From contig OY760134.1 of the NCBI GenBank assembly GCA_963663145.1, positions 1,736,001 through 1,800,000 of the forward strand: a DNA stretch of 64,000 nt. The letters run 5' to 3'. Below, piece by piece: positions 9,193-18,393 of the stretch (its first letter is position 1; each line of letters opens with the position of its first letter). Both the position numbers and the translations under genes were made by a program. The stretch comes from Azotimanducus sp963663145 (lineage in GTDB: Bacteria > Pseudomonadota > Gammaproteobacteria > Pseudomonadales > Azotimanducaceae). Under the pieces are notes generated by a model. It searched no databases and was not told the origin of the DNA. It saw nothing but the letters and a program-made list of their open reading frames with translations.

Positions 9193-10413
9193 TTGCTTAG
9201 CATCACACAAGCGCGTCAGAAACTCTTGCAATGCGTGGAGCGTCTTCGCGAGGTAGAAATACTGAAGCTGTCCGATGCGCTTGGCCGGGTGTTGGCGGAG
9301 GATCTCAAGGCCCCCATGAGCCTACCGCCCTTCGAAAACTCGGCCATGGACGGATACGCGGTACGCGGTGACGATCCAGCCTTCGCAGGTTCCCCACCCT
9401 ACAGGCTGAAAGTGATCGGCAGAAGCTTCGCCGGGCATCCTTGGTCTGGTGAACTCGCGCGTGGCGCCGTGCGCATATTTACTGGTGCCGCCATGCCCAA
9501 AGGTGCCGACACGGTCATATTGCAGGAAGATGCGAAGGCGGATGGCGAGCATGTCGAATTCGCCCACAAGCCCGAATTCAAGCGACATGTGCGGGCCATG
9601 GGCAATGATGTGCGCGAAGGCGAACAGATTCTGACAAGAGGCTCGCGCCTTCGCGCGTTCGAACTCGGCTGGGTGGCTGCTTGCGGGATCGCAGAGCTAC
9701 TGGTCGTTCAACGCCCTCGCATCGGCATCTTCGCCACCGGCGATGAATTGCGCCCGCCGGGCGCGGCCTTGGAATTCGGTCAGATCTACGAATCCAACCA
9801 ATTGATGCTTCACAGCCTCGCATCGCAACTGCCCGTGTCGATCAGCGACCTCGGCATACTTCCCGATGACCGGTCTTTACTTCTTGAGGCGATTGCCAAG
9901 GCCGCCGAAGCACACCACCTATTAATCACTTCAGGCGGAGTCTCCGTTGGAGAATCGGATCATGTGCGGCAAGTGGTGCAGGCACTCGGAGACATCGACT
10001 TCTGGCGCGTAGCCATCAAACCCGGAAAACCCTTCGCATCGGGGCGCATTGGCAAGTGTATGATCATGGGACTGCCGGGCAATCCGGCATCGGCGGTGGT
10101 CACATTCCTGCTCTTTGTCGCACCGGCCATTCTTCAACTCGCAGGCGGCCGGCCCGAGCTCCCGATTGAGGTCGAGGCGAAACTCGATGCGGCGGTCAAG
10201 GCGCCTCGCGGCCGAACTGAATTCCAGAGAGGGAGATTCCAAACTGACGCCGAGCGCCTCTGGGTGCAACCGACCGGGAGCCAAGACTCTAACCGCATAG
10301 GTAGCTTTCGCGACGCGAATTGCCTCATTCGGCTTGATCCCGGAAGCAAGAACCTTCGACGTGGTACGAAGGTGAAGATTCTGCCGTTCCACGGCCTGCT
10401 TTATGGCGGTTAA
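9193..10413 (+). CDS. moeA: molybdopterin molybdenumtransferase MoeA
   Basis: Inserts molybdate into adenylylated molybdopterin in Mo-cofactor synthesis. The open frame runs upstream to GTG 9109, but I prefer TTG 9193: GGGGAAGG lies 4 bp before it and the product then starts (M)LSITQAR like other MoeA proteins (406 residues). Motifs: PPFENSAMDGYAVR, FTGAAMPKGADTVI, FATGDEL, TSGGVSVGESDHV and MGLPGNPASAVVTF, covering the MoeA N-terminal domains, the MoCF/MogA-like domain and the C-terminal domain IV. Its stop overlaps the convergent adk stop by 4 bp. No other Mo-cofactor genes are in the window. Confidence 0.93.
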   Translation: MLSITQARQKLLQCVERLREVEILKLSDALGRVLAEDLKAPMSLPPFENSAMDGYAVRGDDPAFAGSPPYRLKVIGRSFAGHPWSGELARGAVRIFTGAAMPKGADTVILQEDAKADGEHVEFAHKPEFKRHVRAMGNDVREGEQILTRGSRLRAFELGWVAACGIAELLVVQRPRIGIFATGDELRPPGAALEFGQIYESNQLMLHSLASQLPVSISDLGILPDDRSLLLEAIAKAAEAHHLLITSGGVSVGESDHVRQVVQALGDIDFWRVAIKPGKPFASGRIGKCMIMGLPGNPASAVVTFLLFVAPAILQLAGGRPELPIEVEAKLDAAVKAPRGRTEFQRGRFQTDAERLWVQPTGSQDSNRIGSFRDANCLIRLDPGSKNLRRGTKVKILPFHGLLYGG

Positions 10414-11072
10414 GCCGGCCCGCGACCTCCCAAAGATCTCACCAACGCCTCTACTTGCGTGCGCACCTCCTGCATGGAGCCGTCAGCACTTATGCGCTCG
10501 AATCGCATTGACCCTTGCGATTCGGCAGCCTGGAAGTACTCTATCAAGGGAAGCGTCTGCTCCCTGTATACGCCAAGCCGCGCAAGCACCGTTTCTTCAT
10601 GATCGTCTGAGCGGTGCACGAGCGGCTCTCCGGTCAAATCATCTTTGCCGACCACCTTTGGTGGGCGAAATTTGAGGTGGTACACGCGCCCGGATGCCGG
10701 ATGCACGCGACGCGCGGTCAGACGTTCAACGATAAACTCGTCGGACAAGATAAATTCCAGCACGAGATCGATTTGCACACCGCCCGCCCGCAACCCCTCG
10801 GCTTGGGCGATGGTTCTCGGCACCCCGTCAAAAAGATACCCGCCGGAGGAGGTTTCGAGAAGTTCCAACACCAATCCGATGATGATTTCGTCCGTGACCA
10901 GTTCCCCCGCCGCCAGTATCGATTCAACCTGCAAGCCAAGCTCGCTCTTGGCGGCGATGGCTTCCCGCAACATATCGCCGGTAGATACTTGGCGAAATCT
11001 AAACGTCTCGCACAGATACTGCGCCTGCGTGCCCTTACCAGCCCCTGGCGGACCGAGCAATATGATGTTCAT
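10410..11072 (-). CDS. adk: adenylate kinase
   Basis: Catalyses ATP + AMP to 2 ADP in the cytoplasm. 220 residues, a long-form enzyme with a LID domain. The Walker-type loop is GPPGAGKGTQ at the N-terminus. The usual DGFPRT motif reads DGVPRT here, an uncommon Phe-to-Val change beside the AMP-binding Arg. The LID RRVHPASGRVYH is the Cys-less Gram-negative type, and DDLTGEPLVHRSDD follows. A single gene, convergent with moeA; 91 bp separate its start from the recO stop. Confidence 0.95.
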   Translation of the reverse strand: MNIILLGPPGAGKGTQAQYLCETFRFRQVSTGDMLREAIAAKSELGLQVESILAAGELVTDEIIIGLVLELLETSSGGYLFDGVPRTIAQAEGLRAGGVQIDLVLEFILSDEFIVERLTARRVHPASGRVYHLKFRPPKVVGKDDLTGEPLVHRSDDHEETVLARLGVYREQTLPLIEYFQAAESQGSMRFERISADGSMQEVRTQVEALVRSLGGRGPA

Positions 11073-11163
11073 GGGTCAATCAGCGAAAAAAACGCAGACG
11101 GCCTTTGAGTATACCGCCCACAGATGTAAGCGAGCGAAGAGTGGAGCAACTCACGACAACCCA

Positions 11164-11853
11164 TTACACATACAGCCCGCGGCTCATCAGTGGGCCTGGA
11201 CCTATGTGCGGCACAAGGGCGCTGCGCGCCAAGCGTCTGGCCCCGCGCAACACCTCCGTATCGTCGAATGCTTGCCGGTGAATGCCCGCCAACACCTTGC
11301 CGGAGTAGGCTTGGTCGCCAGCAGCAGCCGCGAGGAAACCAACGTCCGGTTCGAACACATAGCACAGATGCTCCGCAAGCTTCCTGCCTTCGCAATCCAC
11401 TTCAAAATTCACGCCGAAGCCGATGCTGGCCAACAGCGAAAATTCGAAGCGGCGCAAAGACAATTCAAGCGCTCCCTCGCCTTCGCCATCGAGACTCGCC
11501 ATGAGGTTCTTGTAGGCCGTAAACAGAAACTCCTCCGCCTTGTGACGCCGCAGTGCCCGCAGGGTGACCTCGTTCGCATACAAGCCGCAAAACAAACTCT
11601 CGCCCTGCAACCACCTGTGCGCCACAAGCTCGTGCGCCGTCAGAGACTTGAGTTCAGACCGCCCCGACCAAGAAAATGAAAGTTCGTTGAAGGGGCGCAA
11701 TGCCTGACCACCCTTGGACCGCTTAGCGCCCCTGCCGATGAGCCGAATTCTGCCGTGATGTTCGCTCAAGACGTCGAGAATCATTGAAGATTCCTGGTAG
11801 GGCCAAGTGTGCAACACGAAGGCCGATTCGGCGAGAACGCGTTCAACCTTCAT
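11164..11853 (-). CDS. recO: DNA repair protein RecO
   Basis: RecO loads RecA on gapped DNA together with RecR in the RecF pathway. 229 residues, with an N-terminal OB fold (AFVLHTWPYQESSMILDVLSE, GRIRLIGRGAKRSK) and a C-terminal helical domain; the Cys residues in that domain do not form a clear zinc site. Last gene of the lepA-lepB-rnc-era-recO operon; its start overlaps the era stop by 11 bp, suggesting coupled translation. Confidence 0.9.
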   Translation of the reverse strand: MKVERVLAESAFVLHTWPYQESSMILDVLSEHHGRIRLIGRGAKRSKGGQALRPFNELSFSWSGRSELKSLTAHELVAHRWLQGESLFCGLYANEVTLRALRRHKAEEFLFTAYKNLMASLDGEGEGALELSLRRFEFSLLASIGFGVNFEVDCEGRKLAEHLCYVFEPDVGFLAAAAGDQAYSGKVLAGIHRQAFDDTEVLRGARRLARSALVPHIGPGPLMSRGLYV

Positions 11854-12778
11854 GAATGCCCAAGGATTTCACGGCCTTTTCGGAATTCGACCAATTCGGA
11901 CGCACCCGAACCCAGAGGCGCAGGCCAACCTTCTTGGCAAAGAGGGCCTCAAGGCCGACCCGTGCCTTGCTGCCAATAGACTTCAGACGTTCACCTTTCG
12001 CGCCAATGACAATGGCCTTTTGCCCTTCGCGCTCCACCAGTATGGACGCCGCGAGGCGCACCCGCAACTCGGATTCATCGAACTCGTCAATACGCACGGC
12101 GGTCCTGTGCGGCACCTCGTCGCCAAGCTGGCGCATGAGCTGTTCACGGATGAGTTCCGAAGCCATGAACTGCAAAGAACGGTCCGAAACCTGATCCTCT
12201 GGAAACATATGCGGACCTTCAGGAAGATGCTGCTCCACCAAGGCGCGCAGATCTTCAACACCCTGGCCCCTGCGAGCGCAGAGTGGCACGATGGCACTCC
12301 AGTCCTGCATACGGCTGAGTTCCGAGATTCGTTCCAGTAGCTTCTCCTTGGGCCGCACCAGGTCGGACTTGGTAAGCGCACACAGCCAAGGCATGGACTT
12401 CGCCCCCGAACCGCGCATGATTCTTTTGAGCACCGCGTGGTCCTGCTCATGAAGGCCGGTGCCTTCCACCAAAAAGAGGCCGACATCGGCATCCTGAATC
12501 GCCGCAATCGCATTCTTCACCATCGTCCTATTCAGCACTCTCTTGGCATCTTTGTGTACGCCCGGCGTATCCACATAGGCCGCCTGATAGATGCCCTTGG
12601 TCGCCACCCCTAGCACGCGATGACGAGTCGTTTGCGGCCTGCGCGAAACGATGCTGACCTTGCTGCCCACCAATCGATTCACAAGGGTGGACTTGCCCAC
12701 GTTCGGCCGACCCAAAACCACGACGTATCCGAAGCGGGTGTCGGGCCGCGTGGCATTCGATTCAGACTTCGAATTCAT
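11843..12778 (-). CDS. era: GTPase Era
   Basis: Essential GTPase that binds 16S rRNA 3' ends and helps 30S maturation. 311 residues. G1 is GRPNVGKSTLVNRL, followed by the RPQTTRHR switch region, G3 DTPGVH and G4 TKSD. A C-terminal KH domain carries VIGAKGERLKSIG. ATGA overlap (12775-12778) with the upstream rnc stop, the classic rnc-era coupling. Confidence 0.95.
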   Translation of the reverse strand: MNSKSESNATRPDTRFGYVVVLGRPNVGKSTLVNRLVGSKVSIVSRRPQTTRHRVLGVATKGIYQAAYVDTPGVHKDAKRVLNRTMVKNAIAAIQDADVGLFLVEGTGLHEQDHAVLKRIMRGSGAKSMPWLCALTKSDLVRPKEKLLERISELSRMQDWSAIVPLCARRGQGVEDLRALVEQHLPEGPHMFPEDQVSDRSLQFMASELIREQLMRQLGDEVPHRTAVRIDEFDESELRVRLAASILVEREGQKAIVIGAKGERLKSIGSKARVGLEALFAKKVGLRLWVRVRPNWSNSEKAVKSLGIHEG

Positions 12779-13452
12779 TGATCCGCGAGAGACTTCACGT
12801 ATTCAAGCGCCCGCGATGCGGCTTCGAGTTCCGCGCTCTTCAAGCTACGACCTTGGCCGACAAAGCGTGCGGCTGGCGACTGAAGCTCGCATTCGACCTC
12901 AAATTGGGGGGCGTGAGCGACGCCCCGACGCGATATCTCCCGATACTCGGGCAATGCCAAGCCTCGCGCTTGGAACCATTCTTGGAGCACCGACTTCGGA
13001 TGCCCAGCATCTTCCAAGCCTTCTTCGTCAAAAAGGTGCGCCACCACCTTCAACACGGCCGGCATACCACCGTCGAGCATCACGGCACCGAGCAGTGCTT
13101 CAACGGCGTCGGCAAGCACCCCGTGGCCTTCCTGCTGTTGATCGAATGGAGCCAAAAGACCTGAGACCCGCAAGTGCTTTTCAAGGTTAATCCGTCGGGC
13201 GATTTCGACAAGATACCCCTTGCGCACCAGCGCCGCTCGCACCTTGGTCAACTGTCCTTCGTCCCAATCTCCGTGCCGCTCATAAAGCGACAAGGCGACC
13301 GCCAGCGAGAGCGCGGCATCCCCCAAGTATTCGAGTCTCTGAAAGTCCTGCCCGCCAACACTTGAGTGCCGAAGCGCCCGCTCGCGCAGCTCCGCATCCT
13401 GAAAGCGGTAGCCCAGCGATGCGTCCAAGTCGCCCGGGCGGGGTCTTGGCAT
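12775..13452 (-). CDS. rnc: ribonuclease III
   Basis: Double-strand-specific endoribonuclease for rRNA and mRNA processing, 225 residues from ATG 13452. The frame stays open further upstream, but that would overlap lepB, and the ATG at 13452 gives the normal N-terminus. The catalytic signature RLEYLGDAALSL (Glu41, Asp45) and the second acidic site LADAVEALLGAV are intact. The C-terminal double-stranded RNA-binding domain spans about residues 150-222. Lies 13 bp after lepB and overlaps era. Confidence 0.95.
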   Translation of the reverse strand: MPRPRPGDLDASLGYRFQDAELRERALRHSSVGGQDFQRLEYLGDAALSLAVALSLYERHGDWDEGQLTKVRAALVRKGYLVEIARRINLEKHLRVSGLLAPFDQQQEGHGVLADAVEALLGAVMLDGGMPAVLKVVAHLFDEEGLEDAGHPKSVLQEWFQARGLALPEYREISRRGVAHAPQFEVECELQSPAARFVGQGRSLKSAELEAASRALEYVKSLADQ

Positions 13453-13465
13453 CTCGGCCCTTCCT

Positions 13466-14215
13466 TCAGATGAAACGATTTCGCTCAAAAGTTGGCAAGT
13501 TCCATCCCGCGTCTTTGTGCGCCCAAATGGCGATCGCCTTGCCCACGATCTTCCCCTCGGAAACAAATCCCCAAGAACGGCTATCGACGCTGAAATCCCG
13601 ATTGTCGCCCATCACGAAATAGTGCCCTTTGGGAACCGACCATTCCCGGCGCATGCGAGGCGGCTGCGCCCCCGATGCGTAGATGGTGTGCGCCTCGTCC
13701 CCAAGCGACTCCTCAAAAGCTTGTATCGCGCCGTTGCGTTCGAGAAGCCGTTGCGCAACTCGTTCGCCATTGACAAACACGGATTTGTTGACATAGGCGA
13801 TCCGGTCCCCGGGCAAGCCAATCACGCGCTTGATGAAGTAGCGATCATCGTGCGGAGGCACGAAGACCATGACGTCTCCGCGCTTGGGCGCATCGACATC
13901 AAACACTTTCGAACCAAGCACCGGTAAGCGCACGCCGTAGGCATGCTTGTTGACGAGCACAAAGTCTCCAACCTGAAGCGTCGGCACCATGGATCCAGAC
14001 GGAATTTGGTAGGGCTCGTACAAGAATCCGCGCACCAGCACAATCAGCACCAATGCGGGCAACAGCGATCGCGCATACTGCACGATGACCGTACGTTGCT
14101 CAGGCACCTCTCTGCCCAGCTTCTTGCCCACCAGACGAACAGCTAAGTCGCCAAGCCAGATCGCGAACGCAATCAAGGTCGCAATGGTCAAGAGGTAGGT
14201 AAAATCTATGTCCAT
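13466..14215 (-). CDS. lepB: signal peptidase I
   Basis: Inner-membrane protease that removes Sec/Tat signal peptides. From ATG 14215 the protein has 249 residues, beginning MDIDFTYLLTIATLIAFAIW (first TM) with a second TM around residues 48-64. The catalytic Ser is Ser75 in PSGSMVPTL and the general-base Lys is Lys129 in YFIKRVIGLPGD. MGDNRDFSVDSR is the box E region. It lies 61 bp downstream of lepA in the usual order. Confidence 0.94.
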   Translation of the reverse strand: MDIDFTYLLTIATLIAFAIWLGDLAVRLVGKKLGREVPEQRTVIVQYARSLLPALVLIVLVRGFLYEPYQIPSGSMVPTLQVGDFVLVNKHAYGVRLPVLGSKVFDVDAPKRGDVMVFVPPHDDRYFIKRVIGLPGDRIAYVNKSVFVNGERVAQRLLERNGAIQAFEESLGDEAHTIYASGAQPPRMRREWSVPKGHYFVMGDNRDFSVDSRSWGFVSEGKIVGKAIAIWAHKDAGWNLPTFERNRFI

Positions 14216-14276
14216 CTCGCCATTGTAGCCCAAGGCAGTAAGCGCCCATCTATCCTCTGGATAGAGGGCGACTCCC

Positions 14277-16082
14277 CTAACCGGATTCATCCCTCGCAAG
14301 CGCCGCCAAAAAGGCTTCCTGTGGAATGTCCACCGACCCAAGGCGCTTCATGCGTTTCTTCCCTTCCTTCTGCTTCTTCAGGAGCTTCTTCTTGCGCGTC
14401 ACGTCGCCGCCATAGCACTTGGCCGTGACGTTTTTGCGCAACGCCTTGACCGTCTGCCGAGCGATGATCTGGCTGCCGATCGCCGCCTGCAGCGCCACGT
14501 CAAACATCTGCCGCGGAATGAGCGTTTTCAGACGGGACAGCATTTCGACGCCTCGTTGCCGTGACACTTGGCGGTGCACGATCATCGCGAGCGCATCCAC
14601 GACCTCGCCATTGACGAGAATGTCGAGCCGCACCAAGTCTTCGCGTTGAAAGCCGGTGAACACATAGTCCATGGAACCAAACCCGCGAGTGACCGATTTG
14701 AGGCGGTCATGAAAGTCCAGAACGACCTCGCTCATGGGCAACTTCCACACCAAGGCGGCCTGCGAACCGCGAATATCCAACGACACTTGGTTACCCCGGC
14801 GCTCGACACAGAGATTCATCACCTTGCCGACAGTTTCCGTGGTGGTGAGTATGGTGACCTCCGCAACCGGCTCGCGTATTTCATTGACGCGCGATAGGTC
14901 CGGCAGGGTGGACGGATTCTGTATCTGTAGGGTGTCCCCGGACGCAAGTTCGATCTCGTAGAGCACTGTCGGCGCGGAACTAATCAAGTTGAGCGCGTAT
15001 TCGCGCTCAAGCCTCTCCTGCACAACCTCCATGTGCAGGGTGCCAAGAAAGCCGCAGCGAAAGCCAAAACCAAGCGCATCCGAGGTTTCCGGTTCGTAGT
15101 GCAGCGCCGCATCATTCAAGCGCAGACGATCGAGGGCGGTACGAAACTGCTCAAAATCATCCGAATCGGCCGGAAACAGGCCGGCGTAGACGACCGGCTT
15201 AACGCGCTGAAAGCCCGGCAAGGGCTGGGGGTCCGGATCCTGCGGGCTGAGAAAGGTGTCGCCAACTGGCGCGCCGTTGACATCCTTGATTCCCGCAACC
15301 AAGTAGCCAACTTCGCCCACCCCGAGCACGTCTCTCGCAACTCTACGCGGCGTGAAGCCGCCGACCTCGGTCACATCATGGGTACGACCCAAAGAGGACA
15401 CCAATATGCGGTCTCCGGCGCGTACGCTGCCCTGCATCACGCGCACCAGAGAGACTATGCCAAGGTACTGATCGAACCAGGAGTCGACAATGAGCGCACG
15501 CAAATACCCTTCCGCGCTGCCTTGCGGCGGCGGCACGGTGGACACCAAGCGTTCAAGCAATTCATCGACGCCCTCTCCGGTCTTGGCGCTGACCCGCAGC
15601 ACGTTAGAGGCATCAAGCCCCACCAGATCTTCAATTTCACCCGCCACGCGCTCGGGCTCGGCTTGCGCCAAGTCGATCTTGTTGAGCACCGGCAGTACCT
15701 CGACATCCTGTTCAATGGCGGCCAGACAATTCGCCACAGACTGCGCTTCAACGCCTTGTGCGGCATCCACCAGGAGCAACGCCCCTTCACAAGCAGCCAG
15801 TGAACGCGACACTTCGTAGTGGAAATCCACATGCCCGGGCGTGTCTATGAGATTGAGTTGAAAGACAAGGCCCGAGGCCGAGGCATACCGCAAGGTGACG
15901 CTCTGGGATTTGATGGTAATACCGCGTTCTTGCTCCAGATCCATGGAATCCAGCACCCTCGCAGACATTTCACGAGTTGCCAAGGCACCGCATCGCTCAA
16001 TCAATCGATCGGCGAGCGTGGACTTGCCGTGGTCGATATGCGCAATGATGGAAAAATTACGTATGTGCGAGAGGGGAGTCAA
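14277..16082 (-). CDS. lepA: elongation factor 4 (LepA)
   Basis: Ribosome-associated translational GTPase, 601 residues, the expected size. The start MTPLSHIRNFSIIAHIDHGKSTLADRL holds G1 (HIDHGKST). Also visible are RERGITIK-equivalent QERGITIKSQSV, DTPGHVDF (G3), NKIDL (G4) and SAKTGEGV (G5). The C-terminal domain ends with the conserved basic AKCYGGDVTRKKKLLKKQKEGKKRMK, described here only by position near residues 555-580. First gene of the lepA-lepB-rnc-era-recO operon. Confidence 0.96.
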   Translation of the reverse strand: MTPLSHIRNFSIIAHIDHGKSTLADRLIERCGALATREMSARVLDSMDLEQERGITIKSQSVTLRYASASGLVFQLNLIDTPGHVDFHYEVSRSLAACEGALLLVDAAQGVEAQSVANCLAAIEQDVEVLPVLNKIDLAQAEPERVAGEIEDLVGLDASNVLRVSAKTGEGVDELLERLVSTVPPPQGSAEGYLRALIVDSWFDQYLGIVSLVRVMQGSVRAGDRILVSSLGRTHDVTEVGGFTPRRVARDVLGVGEVGYLVAGIKDVNGAPVGDTFLSPQDPDPQPLPGFQRVKPVVYAGLFPADSDDFEQFRTALDRLRLNDAALHYEPETSDALGFGFRCGFLGTLHMEVVQERLEREYALNLISSAPTVLYEIELASGDTLQIQNPSTLPDLSRVNEIREPVAEVTILTTTETVGKVMNLCVERRGNQVSLDIRGSQAALVWKLPMSEVVLDFHDRLKSVTRGFGSMDYVFTGFQREDLVRLDILVNGEVVDALAMIVHRQVSRQRGVEMLSRLKTLIPRQMFDVALQAAIGSQIIARQTVKALRKNVTAKCYGGDVTRKKKLLKKQKEGKKRMKRLGSVDIPQEAFLAALARDESG

Positions 16083-16173
16083 ACGACGCCTTGGCTTCTT
16101 GTGGTCGGGACAAGTCTACGCGATGAGCAGGCTGACCCCTAAAGACACGAGAAATTTCTTGTCCAGCTCGGCT

Positions 16174-17571
16174 TTAGCTAGGTACCCGGATTGCCCTGTA
16201 GGTGCGGAATCCTCCTCGGAGGATGAGAAAGCTTGCATGTTCTCCCGGTTCGAGACCTTCTACGGCATCCTCAAAATCAGACTTGTCATTGATCGATGCA
16301 CCTTGGACCGCGATGATGATGTCGCCGCGGATGATGTCCGCCGAACGGGCCGGGCCGGTGGAGGAGCGCACCAGTACGCCTCCATCGAGATCGAAACGCC
16401 TGCTGATCTCTTCCGGGACATTGGAGACCCCGAGCCCGAGCGCACCGGGCTTGAGTTCGCCATCATCGGGAGTAGCTGCATCCTCTTCGCCTTCTCCTTC
16501 CGGCAATAAGCCGAGGGTGACCTCGAACTCCATCTCTTGCTTATCGCGCCAGACTTCGAGAGTGACCTGATCGCCGCTCTTTCGGCGTCCAATCATAAAT
16601 GGCAGGTCACTCGAAAGATCAACCATCTCGCCGTCCACGGAGAGAATCACGTCGCCGGCTTCGAGTCCAACCGCTTCGGCCGGCGTATCCTCCAATACAT
16701 TTGTGATCAACGCACCTTTGGGCCGGTCGAGTCCCAAACTCTTGGCAACCTCAAAGGAAGGCCCGGAATCGAGCGCCACGCCAAGATATCCGCGTGACAC
16801 GCTGCCGTCTTCCCTGAGCATTTCGACGACTTCCATGGCCGCATCGATCGGAATTGACAGCGAAATACCCTGAAATCCTCCCGAACGAGAGAAAATTTGC
16901 GAATTGATGCCGACAACCCTTCCATCAAGGTCAAATAAGGGCCCGCCGGAGTTGCCCGGGTTGATGGCCACGTCGGACTGGATGAAGGGCACGTAAGCGC
17001 CCACCGAACTGCGACCGAGCGCGCTGACGATTCCGGCAGTCACGCTGTACTCAAAGTTGAAGGGCGAGCCTATGGCGAACACCCACTCACCCACCCGCAA
17101 CTTCTCTGAATTGCCCAGCTTGGCCGCGGGTAGATCGTCGGCATCAACCTTGAGCAAGGCCACATCGGTACGCTCATCGGAACCGATAAGCTCGGCCTTG
17201 AATTCGCGACGATCATGCAGCCTGACGGTGATGTCCCCTCCTGAGGCCACAACGTGGTTGTTGGTCAAAAGATACCCGTCGGAGGAAATGATAAACCCCG
17301 ATCCCTGCCCTTGCCGCAAGGGTGGCTCTTCCTGCGGGAAAGGGAAGATCCTGCGGTCAAACCATTCTTCTGGGATGGCTCTGCGTAAGCCCTCGAGCAT
17401 GCCCCCGCCTTCGCTGACCACCGTGATGTGCACCACGGAAGCCACATTGTCTTCAACAAGATCAGCGAAATTAGGCAGTTCCGCCGAGGCCCGGACGGGT
17501 ATCCAGGCGAAGGCAAGCAAAATACCCGCCAACAATGCGCAGTGGCGCCAAGGGCTCAGAATGCAGGTCAC
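16174..17571 (-). CDS. Do family periplasmic serine endoprotease (DegP/DegQ/MucD-like)
   Basis: Periplasmic quality-control protease. I prefer GTG 17571, which gives a 465-residue precursor with a signal peptide cut near VRASA-ELPN; the frame is open to 17724 but that would overlap the SDR gene. Catalytic triad by this numbering: His106 (LLTNNHVV), Asp136 (ERTDVALL), Ser208 (NPGNSGGPLF). Two PDZ domains follow, split by an acidic linker (GEGEEDAATPDD). This is the mucD position commonly found upstream of lepA in pseudomonads, supporting a MucD-type assignment. Confidence 0.9.
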   Translation of the reverse strand: MTCILSPWRHCALLAGILLAFAWIPVRASAELPNFADLVEDNVASVVHITVVSEGGGMLEGLRRAIPEEWFDRRIFPFPQEEPPLRQGQGSGFIISSDGYLLTNNHVVASGGDITVRLHDRREFKAELIGSDERTDVALLKVDADDLPAAKLGNSEKLRVGEWVFAIGSPFNFEYSVTAGIVSALGRSSVGAYVPFIQSDVAINPGNSGGPLFDLDGRVVGINSQIFSRSGGFQGISLSIPIDAAMEVVEMLREDGSVSRGYLGVALDSGPSFEVAKSLGLDRPKGALITNVLEDTPAEAVGLEAGDVILSVDGEMVDLSSDLPFMIGRRKSGDQVTLEVWRDKQEMEFEVTLGLLPEGEGEEDAATPDDGELKPGALGLGVSNVPEEISRRFDLDGGVLVRSSTGPARSADIIRGDIIIAVQGASINDKSDFEDAVEGLEPGEHASFLILRGGFRTYRAIRVPS

Positions 17572-17707
17572 TTCAATATCTCTGTTCGCAAACGATGAAT
17601 TGTACGCGCACCCAATGGGTGCCTGTCGCCTCATCGCACTCAAAACACCGAGGCGACAACTTCCCCTTTGCGTGGGGGCGTTCCTGCTTCGCTTGCCGTG
17701 TTGTGGT

Positions 17708-18382
17708 TTAGGCGCACCCATCAACCGCGATGGACGCTCCGTGCAAGGCTTCGGCGGCGCTCGAGGTCAGGAACTCCATCACATCGGCGATGCGTTCGGG
17801 GGACACCCAACGCGAGTAGTCCTCGTTCGGCATGTCGGCTCGATTGCGTGGGGTGTCTATGATGCTGGGCAATAGGCAATTGACGTTGATGCCGTCTTCC
17901 TTGAGTTCCTCGGCGAGGCTCTCGGTGAGGCGGATCACCGCGCTCTTCGAGGCCGCATACGCACCCATGAGCGCCGACCCGCGAAGCGCCGCGCGCGCGC
18001 CCATGTTGACGATCTTGCCCTGTCCGCGCTCGCGCATCAACGGCACCACGGCCTCAAGCATGTGCAGCATGGTCCATAGATTGACATCAAACATGAATCT
18101 CCATGTGTCGCGATTGGTCGCGTAGACAGGCTCGCCCATCTCAAAGCCACCGGCAATATTCAGCAACACATCGATGCGTCCATATCGATCAAGAATTCTC
18201 GAGACTTCAGCCTGACAGGCTTCGGGGTCGCGCAGGTCGCAACACCCGACGTAACCTGCCGGTTGATCGGGTTCAATCTGGTCGATAAGCGCCAAGTCGT
18301 CGCCTCTCTCGCGAAAACGTTCGGCGACAACGCGCCCCAAGGCACCTGCGGCGCCGGTAATAAGTACGGTTCTTGCAGACAT
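17708..18382 (-). CDS. short-chain dehydrogenase/reductase (SDR)
   Basis: NAD(P)-dependent oxidoreductase of 224 residues, classical SDR. The cofactor loop TGAAGALG is at residues 10-17, then NIAGG (NNAG-equivalent) and YAASK with the catalytic Tyr and Lys. The catalytic Ser position is unclear: NMGARAALRG has Gly-Ala where Ser is usual. Substrate unknown. Its start is only 11 bp from the divergent xseA start. Confidence 0.85.
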   Translation of the reverse strand: MSARTVLITGAAGALGRVVAERFRERGDDLALIDQIEPDQPAGYVGCCDLRDPEACQAEVSRILDRYGRIDVLLNIAGGFEMGEPVYATNRDTWRFMFDVNLWTMLHMLEAVVPLMRERGQGKIVNMGARAALRGSALMGAYAASKSAVIRLTESLAEELKEDGINVNCLLPSIIDTPRNRADMPNEDYSRWVSPERIADVMEFLTSSAAEALHGASIAVDGCA

Positions 18383-18393
18383 ATAATGCGGTC

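Noticed and set aside
18382..18387. Perfect TATAAT just before xseA
   Set aside because: It lies only 7 bp upstream of the xseA ATG, has no -35 at proper spacing, and a transcript from it would begin at or after the start codon.
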